From Deltaproteobacteria bacterium (lineage in GTDB: Bacteria; Desulfobacterota; Desulfobulbia; Desulfobulbales; SURF-16): a stretch of 36,445 nt of DNA. The notes beneath the pieces are model-generated. The model ran no database searches. It was not told where the DNA came from and was given only the letters and a program-made list of their open reading frames with translations. The stretch's first letter is position 1. Every line of letters begins with the position of its first letter. Location: contig JACRCD010000017.1 of assembly GCA_016219175.1 (NCBI GenBank), positions 1 through 36,445 of the forward strand, given 5' to 3'. Both the position numbers and the translations under genes were made by a program. Of the stretch, positions 1-6,333 are shown piece by piece.

Positions 1-2
1 AC

Positions 3-575
3 GGAGTCATCGGCACCGGCATCGACCTGAGCCAGTTGTTCACCGAGCAAGCGAAACTCCGCGCTGAAGAACTCGGCGTTGCCGATCAAGTCAAGTTCAT
101 CCATGGCGATGCTGCCGGCTACGTCGCCGGCGAGAAGGCCGGGGTGGCAGCCTGTCTCGGCGCCACGTGGATCGGCGGGGGAGTAGCCGGCACCATCGAG
201 CTTCTGGCGCAGAGCCTCCGCGCTGGAGGGATCATCCTCATCGGCGAGCCGTACTGGGTACAGCTACCGCCGACGGAAGACGTTGCCAAGGGATGCCTTG
301 CCCACTCAATCTCCGACTTTCTCATGCTTCCGGAACTTCTCGCGTCTTTCGGCCACCTCGGCTACGACGTAGTGGAAATGGTTTTGGCAGACCAAGACAG
401 CTGGGACAGATACGAAGCGGCCAAGTGGCTCACCATGCGCCGATGGCTTGAAGACAATCCCGACGATGAGTTCGCGAAAGATGTTCGAGCCAAACTAACC
501 TCGGAACCCGAGCGCTACGCCGCTTACACGCGTGAATACCTGGGCTGGGGTGTGTTCGCACTGATGACGCGGTGA
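3..575 (+). CDS. SAM-dependent methyltransferase, class I, 5' end outside window
   Basis: The reading frame is open from the first complete codon, so the gene starts before the window and only its last 190 codons or so are present. The visible N-terminal part reads GTGIDLSQLF and, about 25 residues on, VKFIHGDAAGY. This is the end of the SAM-binding region of class I methyltransferases (acidic residue after the second strand, then a G-D-A motif). LRAGGIILIGEPYW fits the strand-4/5 region. A TTG at 36 opens the longest in-window frame, but it lies inside the conserved fold and is not a credible start. The substrate cannot be told. The gene is followed by 163 bases without a gene and then by an attC-like site, so it may be a gene cassette. 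Family assignment is good; function beyond methyl transfer is unknown. Confidence 0.8.
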   Translation, partial: GVIGTGIDLSQLFTEQAKLRAEELGVADQVKFIHGDAAGYVAGEKAGVAACLGATWIGGGVAGTIELLAQSLRAGGIILIGEPYWVQLPPTEDVAKGCLAHSISDFLMLPELLASFGHLGYDVVEMVLADQDSWDRYEAAKWLTMRRWLEDNPDDEFAKDVRAKLTSEPERYAAYTREYLGWGVFALMTR

Positions 576-738
576 TGCGAGGCAGCTGGGGCGTACTTGC
601 GGGGAGGGCATCGCACATAGAAGCCGGGAGGAAGGGAATCAGTTGACGAAGCAAAACAGGCGAGAGCAGATGAGTTTGACATCTCTTCAGGTTTTTGCCT
701 GCTCTATCTCAGTCATCACGCAAAAACAGACCAAAACT

Positions 739-829
739 GTTCAACAAGCAGCTCAACAAGGCCGACCGCCTACAGCCTACGCTCGTTCCTCGCTCCGGCT
801 TCCGGCGGCGGGTGAGCTAAACGTTGAAC
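739..829 (+). other. attC-like integron recombination site
   Basis: The outer arms GTTCAAC (739-745) and GTTGAAC (823-829) pair over seven bases and match the integron core consensus RYYYAAC / GTTRRRY. Inside them are two unpaired 4-base spacers (746-749 and 819-822), then a second paired block, AGCTCA (750-755) with TGAGCT (813-818), then CCGCC (766-770) with GGCGG (804-808). This R box, unpaired spacer, L box and variable tip is the folded shape of an attC site, and 91 bases is a normal length. The next gene starts 32 bases downstream, as expected for a cassette. No integrase gene and no second attC is visible, so the array is inferred from this one site. Confidence 0.65.
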
Positions 830-860
830 GCGCCTGATCAACAAATCGGAGGAGGCTGAA

Positions 861-1451
861 ATGGGTCGAATCGTTGTTATGAACCATCTGACCTTGGATG
901 GGGTCATGCAGGGACCGGGGCGTCCGGATGAGGATACCCGGGGCGGGTTCACGCAGGGTGGCTGGGCCCAGGGATCCGTGACGGCCGGGGATGCCGCGGG
1001 CAAGGCGATGGGCGAGCGGATGGCGGCCGGCGGCGGCTTGGCAGGATGGCTTTTCGGACGGCGGACATACGAGGGGCTTCTGGCACATTGGAACCGCCAG
1101 GGCGGCCCATTTAAGGAGGCGCTTAACAATGCGCCCAAGTACATCGCATCGACTACGCTCAAGGAACCGCTGCCGTGGCCCAACTCAACGCTGATGCGCG
1201 GCGACGTCCCGGAGGCCGTGCACGCGCTCAAGGCGCAGACCAGCGGCGTGCTGGCGATCATGGGCAGCAGTGAACTGATCGGTTCCCTGATGGCTGTTGA
1301 TCTGATTGACGAGTACTTGCTGATGATCCACCCGCTGGTTCTCGGCACGGGACGGCGGCTTTTCCCAAAAGACGTGCGCGTGCGGCTGCAACTGACAAAC
1401 TGCGTCACCACGCCGACTGGCGTGGTAGTCGCCACGTACGCGAAGCCGTAA
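861..1451 (+). CDS. Dihydrofolate reductase family protein (RibD C-terminal type)
   Basis: The protein has 196 residues. It begins GRIVVMNHLTLDGVMQGPG, the typical first strand and loop of the bacterial RibD-C/DHFR-like family, and continues with LFGRRTYEGLLAHW, YIASTTLKEPL, VLAIMGSSELIGSL and LIDEYLLMIHPLVLGTGRRLF, all conserved blocks of that family. These proteins share the NADPH-binding fold of riboflavin deaminase-reductase; most members have no proven substrate and need not be true dihydrofolate reductases. A GGAGGAGG ribosome site lies just before the start at 861. The gene directly follows an attC-like site and ends 39 bases before the VOC gene, so the two may form one cassette or operon. 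Base composition is GC-rich compared with genes further right. Confidence 0.88.
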   Translation: MGRIVVMNHLTLDGVMQGPGRPDEDTRGGFTQGGWAQGSVTAGDAAGKAMGERMAAGGGLAGWLFGRRTYEGLLAHWNRQGGPFKEALNNAPKYIASTTLKEPLPWPNSTLMRGDVPEAVHALKAQTSGVLAIMGSSELIGSLMAVDLIDEYLLMIHPLVLGTGRRLFPKDVRVRLQLTNCVTTPTGVVVATYAKP

Positions 1452-1490
1452 AAGTCGAATTCTTGTTGCATGCGGCATGGAGGAAGTGAC

Positions 1491-1976
1491 ATGGTTAAGA
1501 CAGTAAAGAACACGATTTGCCTTTGGTACGATGGCGACGCCGAGGACGCGGCGCGATTTTACGCCAAGACCTTTCCCGATTCATCCGTTGGCGCGGCGCA
1601 CCGCGCACCGGGAGACTTTCCGTCCGGGAGGAAAGGAGATGTGTTGACGGTCGAGTTTACCGTGATGGGGATTCCCTGTCTCGGGCTCAATGGCGGACCC
1701 GCGTTCAAGCACAACGAAGCATTCTCGTTTCAGGTCGCAACCGCCGACCAGGCCGAAACCGATCGTTACTGGAATGCCATTGTTGGCAACGGCGGCCAAG
1801 AGAATGCGTGCGGCTGGTGCAAGGACAAATGGGGCTTGTCCTGGCAGATTACGCCGATCGCTCTGACGAAAGCGATAACCGATCCCGATCCTGCTGCCGC
1901 CAAGCGCGCGTTCGAGGCGATGATGCAGATGAAAAAGATCGACATCGCTGCAATCGAGGCGGCGCGGCGCGGTTGA
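1491..1976 (+). CDS. VOC family protein, PhnB / 3-demethylubiquinone methyltransferase-like domain
   Basis: The 161-residue protein reads NTICLWYDGDAEDAARFYAKTF near its start, then GDVLTVEFTVMGIPCLGLNGGP and WGLSWQITP. These are hallmarks of the PhnB-like branch of the vicinal-oxygen-chelate superfamily, which was once annotated as 3-demethylubiquinone-9 methyltransferase although most members are not methyltransferases. I chose the ATG at 1491 over the in-frame ATG at 1470 because GGAGGAAG at 1479-1486 is well placed for it. The gene follows the DHFR-family gene with a 39-base gap on the same strand. Such small VOC and DHFR-like genes are common integron cargo, which agrees with the attC-like site upstream. 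The substrate is unknown. Confidence 0.88.
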   Translation: MVKTVKNTICLWYDGDAEDAARFYAKTFPDSSVGAAHRAPGDFPSGRKGDVLTVEFTVMGIPCLGLNGGPAFKHNEAFSFQVATADQAETDRYWNAIVGNGGQENACGWCKDKWGLSWQITPIALTKAITDPDPAAAKRAFEAMMQMKKIDIAAIEAARRG

Positions 1977-2239
1977 GGTTGCATCTGCGAAGCGTGCATC
2001 CCGAAAGCGTATGGTGAACATGACGGCCGGACCAGAACCAGCGCGGTCCCGAGCCTGCGGTTTTAGACCGACGAGGGGGAGAACATATTCGCGCCCGCGC
2101 GAGAGGCGGGATAACAAACGGCTGGGGAACCATCCTGGGTATAGGCTTCGAGTCGTGATTGGAGAATTGTCTACACCGTAAACGACAATGAACTCGTAAT
2201 CCATGTTATCAACATAAAAACTCGGGGGGAGGTATACAA

Positions 2240-2605
2240 ATGAACGTTCAAATTATAGAAAAAACCGGGAAACCCGAATGGGCTGTTATTCCCTTCAGCG
2301 AGTATCAAAAACTTCAGAAGGCGCTCGAAGACGCTGAAGATATAGAAGATATAGAAGATATAGAAGAAAGCCTTAAGGCTATTCAGGAAGGCAAGGAAAT
2401 AACAGTACCAGGGGAAGTCACCTTTGCGATACTTGACGGGGTTAGTCCAGTCCGCGCCTGGAGAGAGCATAAACAAATCAAAATGAGTGAACTGGCAAAC
2501 AAAGCTGGTATCGGCTCAGCTTATCTTTCCCAAATTGAAAACGGCAAAAGAGTGCCTCCTGTCATTTCGACCGAAGGGAGAAATCCTATAAAATCATGGC
2601 AATAA
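2240..2605 (+). CDS. XRE-family antitoxin-like regulator with C-terminus replaced by a repeat element
   Basis: The first 60 residues (MNVQIIEKTGKPEWAVIPF and following) resemble the N-terminal segment of antitoxin-type XRE regulators. Residues about 72-105 (AWREHKQIKMSELANKAG, then YLSQIENGKR) form a helix-turn-helix. The normal final helix is missing: after GKRVP the frame runs into a family 1 inverted-repeat element, which supplies the last dozen or so residues (ISTEGRNPIKSWQ) and the stop. Relatives usually continue for about 25-30 more residues. A strong GGGGGGAGG site lies at 2224-2232. No toxin gene is present on either side, so this is an orphan. DNA binding may be weakened or lost because the HTH core lacks its last helix. 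It could equally be called a pseudogene. Confidence 0.75.
   Translation: MNVQIIEKTGKPEWAVIPFSEYQKLQKALEDAEDIEDIEDIEESLKAIQEGKEITVPGEVTFAILDGVSPVRAWREHKQIKMSELANKAGIGSAYLSQIENGKRVPPVISTEGRNPIKSWQ
2333..2368 (+). repeat. 9-bp in-frame tandem repeat
   Basis: Nearly four copies of a unit ATAGAAGAT (the first one diverged) encode the run EDIEDIEDIEE between the N-terminal segment and the HTH of the antitoxin-like gene. The unit is a multiple of three, so changes in copy number would lengthen or shorten the linker without a frameshift. Confidence 0.85.
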
Positions 2606-2658
2606 AAGATTCCTCACTACGTTCGGAATGACACGCAGGTTCATTTTGCAAGAGCCTC
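2544..2658 (-). mobile_element. Family 1 inverted-repeat element, copy 1, one end missing
   Basis: This is the reverse-oriented counterpart of the elements at 4523-4655 and 10242-10374. It shares the blocks TGTCATTTCGACCGAAGGGA and ATTCCTCACTACGTTCGGAA and the terminal TTTTGCAAGAGCCTC. About 18 bases of the left terminus (GAGGCTCTTGCAAAATAA in the other copies) are absent, and the antitoxin-like gene joins it at GCAAAAGAGTGC. The element is non-coding in itself. It ends six bases before the stop codon of the amidohydrolase gene on the other strand. Confidence 0.8.
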
Positions 2659-2663
2659 AACTA

Positions 2664-4043
2664 TCAAGAATATCGTGCGCTAATCCTTTCCCGGTCCAGC
2701 AGCGAGAGCGTTTTCGGAGCCAAGGCCACATCATAGAGCCGGGCACTGTTCAGCCCGAAAATGGCGCTCTTCACCAAACCGTCCGCCTTGCCAAGCGGCG
2801 GCAAGGCGAATTTTTCCTGCAAATCGGCCGGGATCTCGATGCGCCGGAAGGCCTCTATCTGCCACTGGGGTGAGCCGTACCATACGGAATCAGTGCCCCA
2901 CAGAACCTTGTCAACGCCTAATCCCTTGATCAGGGTGGAGAGCAGTACGGCGCAGTGACGCGGATAGGTGACCGCTGACGAGGCAAAAGCCGTCCCCAGT
3001 TCGGCATAGACATTGTCTACCTTAAATTTTGCCGGGATGGCGGCCAGCTCACTCACCCAGGGGATATAGCCGTTTGCCTCGAAGGAACTGAGGTATTCCG
3101 GAGCGAAATCCTGCAACGGCCGCAGGGCGGCATGATAGATTATGAAATTGAGCCGCGGCCAATCCCGGGCCGCCTTGCCGACATCATCCACCGTGGCGTA
3201 TCTCCAGAGATCGGGAAACGAAGTCTGATAATCATCGGGCAGGAGACCCTTATGGATGCAGACATTGCGAATCCCGGCCTTGACCATTTTTTCGTAGGCC
3301 GGGTAGACCAGTTGTTCGTCATCAAGACGCCAGGGATAGCGTGACGGACCCAGCGGATCGCCAATGGTATACCCTTTCCAGCTATCAGGATGCAGGGTCT
3401 CGATGGCCCTGTCGATTTCCTCAAGCCAGCCGGGCTGTCCGGGCGTGAAAATGGCGTGGGCCAGTAGCCTGCGGCTGCCGGCGATACCGTTGATGACTGA
3501 TCTGGTTTTCGCTATTTCATCGTTGGTCAGAAACCATTTTTGCGGGTCATCGGAGGGGGCGCCGGAGAGCAGACCGATTTTTGTCTGACTCTGCAGGAAA
3601 ACCTCGTCGATGAAATTGTCGAATTTTATCTTTTCAAGATCACTATTCTCCGCGCCCAAATCCTTGTTCCAGTTACGGGCATAGCGCCGCAGACCGGCCA
3701 ACCCCTGCCAAGCGTACTGGTCTCTGACGTAATGCAGCTGCACATCAAAAATAAACTGCTGGTCGAGCGACTTTCTGATTGCCTCGGCCGCTTCGGGTTC
3801 AGAGGCTTCCGCCGGCAGGACATCGAATATCCCGCCATACACCGAATTCATGGCCAGGAAAGCGGCAGCCATGCCGCAAGTGCTGCCGAGAAACCGCCGT
3901 CTGCTCCAGCCAAGTTTCCGGCCGAAGCGGACGGCAAGGGACTCTAGCGTCTTTTCCGTCAGTTTCTGCTGATGCGTTTGCGCGAGCGGCCGGAATTCAC
4001 CATTGGAAAGAACCCTGGTGGGAAGAGGATAACGTCTCTGCAT
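2664..4043 (-). CDS. Amidohydrolase family protein with twin-arginine signal
   Basis: The protein has 459 residues from the ATG at 4043, chosen because AGAGGAGATATCC precedes it; an upstream in-frame ATG at 4097 has no such site. Residues 47-53 read SRRRFLG, a twin-arginine export motif, followed by a hydrophobic stretch (GMAAAFLAMNSV) and AEA as a possible cleavage site near 80, so export to the periplasm is likely. The N-terminal region before the motif is unusually long (46 residues). The rest fits amidohydrolase family 2: FDVQLHYV where the first metal ligands are expected (only one His of the usual HxH), VCIHKGL, IIYHAALRPL and VLWGTDSVWYGSP with the conserved Asp near the end. The substrate is unknown. 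It stands alone between repeat-rich intergenic regions. Confidence 0.8.
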   Translation of the reverse strand: MQRRYPLPTRVLSNGEFRPLAQTHQQKLTEKTLESLAVRFGRKLGWSRRRFLGSTCGMAAAFLAMNSVYGGIFDVLPAEASEPEAAEAIRKSLDQQFIFDVQLHYVRDQYAWQGLAGLRRYARNWNKDLGAENSDLEKIKFDNFIDEVFLQSQTKIGLLSGAPSDDPQKWFLTNDEIAKTRSVINGIAGSRRLLAHAIFTPGQPGWLEEIDRAIETLHPDSWKGYTIGDPLGPSRYPWRLDDEQLVYPAYEKMVKAGIRNVCIHKGLLPDDYQTSFPDLWRYATVDDVGKAARDWPRLNFIIYHAALRPLQDFAPEYLSSFEANGYIPWVSELAAIPAKFKVDNVYAELGTAFASSAVTYPRHCAVLLSTLIKGLGVDKVLWGTDSVWYGSPQWQIEAFRRIEIPADLQEKFALPPLGKADGLVKSAIFGLNSARLYDVALAPKTLSLLDRERISARYS

Positions 4044-4522
4044 GGATATCTCCTCTGATGGAAGTCTTGAATAATTGGAATTTTCGCCCGAGAACAAAAA
4101 ACCTGCTGTCCGGGAAATATATTCAATTATGGTGCCAGCTTTTTTGAAGTGCGGGATGACTGAAATAATTCGTAATATGCTTGGTAATTCCTAGGACCGG
4201 GGTCAATCTGCCTGGGAAGAATGAGCCTGATCATCTCTCCATGAATTTGCGGTCCGGGCAACATACCATAAGGCAAAATCCTGGAATCCTGCCCATCAGG
4301 AATACCGTCCGTCCTTACAGGACTTCAGAATGCGGCTTCAATCGCGTGCGCAACAAATAGCCGTTGCGCACCGGCCACCAGGATACAGGGGGAGGCAGGC
4401 TTTATCGCCCGCCAATCCGCGAGTGCAAACGATGAAACCCCGGATGAAACTTGACACGATTCTATCCTGCCAAGCGATTGACCAAGTGGTATTGAAATTG
4501 CTTTTTATATGCTCACTCGGGT
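4044..4522. other. Intergenic region with one perfect stem-loop
   Basis: I see no credible gene in these 479 bases. The only clear structure is a perfect 9-bp inverted repeat, GTGCGCAAC (4346-4354) and GTTGCGCAC (4363-4371), with an 8-base loop. No T tract follows on either strand, so it is not a standard terminator. Confidence 0.55.
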
Positions 4523-4655
4523 GAGGCTTTTGCAAAATGAACTTGTGTGTCATTCCGAACGCAGTGAGGAATCTGTAATTGCCGTGATTTTATTAGATTT
4601 CTCCCTTCGGTCGAAATGACAGGAACCATTCCTTTGCTTATTTTGCAAGAGCCTC
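4523..4655 (+). mobile_element. Family 1 inverted-repeat element, copy 2
   Basis: A 133-bp non-coding element with terminal inverted repeats, GAGGCTTTTGCAAAAT at the left and ATTTTGCAAGAGCCTC at the right. The interior also carries opposed TGTCATTCCGAAC and TCGAAATGACA blocks. The direct repeat CTCGGGT lies at 4516-4522 and 4653-4659, consistent with a target duplication of about seven bases overlapping the right end. It shares nearly its whole length with 10242-10374. Confidence 0.85.
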
Positions 4656-4712
4656 GGGTGGCCGGCATAACCGGAACAGGCAGCCCAGGCCCGGAATCAA
4701 TTTCTTCTTGCC

Positions 4713-4755
4713 CTTGACTTAAGTCAAGGTTCGGACTCGCACGTTACCCTATAAT
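4713..4755 (+). promoter_or_regulatory. Crp/Fnr-type activator site plus -10 box for the octaheme cytochrome
   Basis: A perfect 16-base palindrome, CTTGACTTAAGTCAAG (4713-4728), has the half-sites TTGAC and GTCAA spaced by four bases, the architecture read by Crp/Fnr-superfamily regulators. A consensus TATAAT lies at 4750-4755. With a start point about seven bases after the -10 box (near 4762), the palindrome centre (4720.5) falls at about -41.5, the classic class II activator position. There is no good -35 box, as expected for an activated promoter. The regulator is not encoded in the window. Fnr, or N-oxide responsive members such as HcpR or Dnr, are candidates by site shape only. Confidence 0.7.
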
Positions 4756-4843
4756 AATCGTGATGGATCATTTTTTTCAGCCGTGGACCTGAAAGTACCC
4801 GGTCCGGAACGGAAAATATTACCCAAAAGCGAGGAGATGAAAG

Positions 4844-6067
4844 ATGAAAAGAGAAATGGCTAGGATGGTCGCGATCGGAGTGGCGGGACTGTTACTGGGG
4901 CTGCCGGCCCTAAGCGGGGCCGCGGAGAGCGCCTGCGTCGGCTGCCACAAGGAGATTACCCCCAACATTGTCAAGGACTTCATGTCAGGCGCCATGGGCA
5001 AGTCGGGCATGGACTGCGCGGACTGCCACGGCAAGGCCCACACCGGTAAGGATGATGCGGCCAAGGCCACCATGCCCAACGAAAAGACCTGCCAGAAATG
5101 CCACGAGAAACAGCATGCCCAGTACGCCGACGGCAAGCACGCCCTGGGCTGGATCGCCATGTCCTCCATGCCCACCAACGCCATCCAGCCCCACGCCTAT
5201 ATCCAGGGGCTCAAGGGCTGCGGAGGCTGTCACAAGGTCGGTATCCGGGACGAGGCCGCCAAAGCCGAATCTCGCTACGGCTCACCCTGCGACTCCTGCC
5301 ACACCCGCCACAAGTTCTCCAAGGCCGAGGCTAAAAAGCCCGAGGCCTGCCAGACCTGCCACATGGGATTCGATCATCCGCAATGGGAGATGTGGTCCGG
5401 GTCCAAGCACGGGGTGATCTACCAGACCGAGGGTGATACCGGCCGGGCCCCCACCTGCCAGACCTGTCACATGGAAGAAGGGAATCACCGGGTCATGACC
5501 TCCTGGGGCTTCCTCGCCCTCCGTCTCCCCGAGGATGACGCCGAGTGGATGGGCTATCGCACCACCATCCTCAAGGGTCTGCATGTCCTGGATCCCCAGG
5601 GGAATGCCACCCCCCGCCTCGACTTGGTCAAGGCCGGCAAGATCGCCCGCCTGACCAAGGAGGAGTGGCAGGCCGAACGCGACCGGATGATCCTGGTCTG
5701 CAGCAAATGCCACAGCAGCAAGTACGCCAAAACCAACCTGCAGAACGCCGACGAGATGATCAAGGAGGCCGACAAGCTGATGTCCCAGGCCATCGAGATC
5801 GTGGCCGGGCTCTATGACAAGGGGGTCATCAAGCCGGGTCCCAACAAGGCGGCCTACCCCGACCTGCTCACCTTCTATGACGCCATTACCCCCATCGAGC
5901 AGACCCTCTACGTCATGTTCCTTGAGCACCGGATGCGGGCCTTCCAAGGCGCCTTTCACATGAACCCGGACTATGTCACCTGGTACGGACTGGCCGAGCT
6001 GCAGAAGGACCTGGTCGAGATCAAGCATGAAGCGGCTACCATGCTGAAGGAGGCCGGGAACAAATAG
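4844..6067 (+). CDS. Octaheme c-type cytochrome, hydroxylamine oxidoreductase (HAO) family
   Basis: The 407-residue protein starts with a Sec signal (RMVAIGVAGLLLGLPALSGA) and carries eight CXXCH haem sites at residues 31, 58, 83, 126, 149, 169, 205 and 286, followed by a haem-free helical C-terminus. Eight sites in this spacing, with the last one set apart by about 80 residues, is the pattern of the octaheme HAO-type cytochromes. These act in the periplasm on hydroxylamine, nitrite or related nitrogen compounds, either oxidatively or reductively. Tyrosines 377 and 381 lie in the region where HAO has its haem-crosslinking Tyr, but without an alignment I cannot assign direction. Start: GAGGAG at 4831-4836. 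No NapC-like or small cytochrome partner is adjacent. The gene is single, with a Crp/Fnr-type promoter upstream and a terminator at 6271. Confidence 0.82.
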   Translation: MKREMARMVAIGVAGLLLGLPALSGAAESACVGCHKEITPNIVKDFMSGAMGKSGMDCADCHGKAHTGKDDAAKATMPNEKTCQKCHEKQHAQYADGKHALGWIAMSSMPTNAIQPHAYIQGLKGCGGCHKVGIRDEAAKAESRYGSPCDSCHTRHKFSKAEAKKPEACQTCHMGFDHPQWEMWSGSKHGVIYQTEGDTGRAPTCQTCHMEEGNHRVMTSWGFLALRLPEDDAEWMGYRTTILKGLHVLDPQGNATPRLDLVKAGKIARLTKEEWQAERDRMILVCSKCHSSKYAKTNLQNADEMIKEADKLMSQAIEIVAGLYDKGVIKPGPNKAAYPDLLTFYDAITPIEQTLYVMFLEHRMRAFQGAFHMNPDYVTWYGLAELQKDLVEIKHEAATMLKEAGNK

Positions 6068-6081
6068 GCAGGCGCAAGCCT

Positions 6082-6244
6082 TGATGAACTCGTAAAAAGT
6101 CGGCGACAAAGCCCGGATGGCTAAGTAACAAAATTCGATATACAAGGCGTAGTGTATTTTTGAGAGCGAGGCCATACATGCGGTATGCCGAACGAACAAA
6201 AATGCGCTGCAACGCAGTAGATCGAATTTTTTACGACGCCATCA
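6082..6244 (+). mobile_element. Family 2 MITE-like element, copy A
   Basis: This 163-bp element has terminal inverted repeats TGATGAACTCGTAAAAA (left) and TTTTTACGACGCCATCA (right) and is flanked by a perfect 5-bp direct repeat AGCCT (6077-6081 and 6245-6249). It contains no transposase. It lies between the cytochrome stop codon and the terminator hairpin, so it would be in the 3' untranslated part of that mRNA. A shorter relative in the opposite orientation lies at 33504-33616. Confidence 0.88.
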
Positions 6245-6270
6245 AGCCTTACTGATTGACCAAAACCAGG

Positions 6271-6321
6271 GCGGGCAAGTGATATCGTGCGAGACAGCGC
6301 ATCACTTACCCGCTTTTTTTT
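6271..6321 (+). terminator. Rho-independent terminator downstream of the octaheme cytochrome
   Basis: GCGGGCAAGTGAT (6271-6283) pairs with ATCACTTACCCGC (6301-6313) with one mismatch and is followed by eight T. It also lies just beyond the 3' end of the peptidase gene on the other strand, where only a weaker T run follows. Confidence 0.9.
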
Positions 6322-6333
6322 GGGTTTACGTTA

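Noticed and set aside
643-837. A 64-codon open frame across the attC-like site
   Set aside because: It runs through the palindromic recombination site, has no ribosome site, and its translation resembles no protein. I treat it as chance.
1977-2239. A second attC site after the VOC gene
   Set aside because: GATAACAAACGGCT looks slightly like a core site, but no matching GTTRRRY arm or paired L box was found downstream.
2240-2605. A complete toxin-antitoxin module
   Set aside because: No toxin-like frame with a ribosome site lies on either side. Only the antitoxin-like gene is present.
5282-6199. A 305-codon open frame on the minus strand opposite the octaheme cytochrome
   Set aside because: It is the antisense shadow of a GC-rich gene with strong haem motifs, and its N-terminal part lies in a family 2 element. 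It is not a gene.
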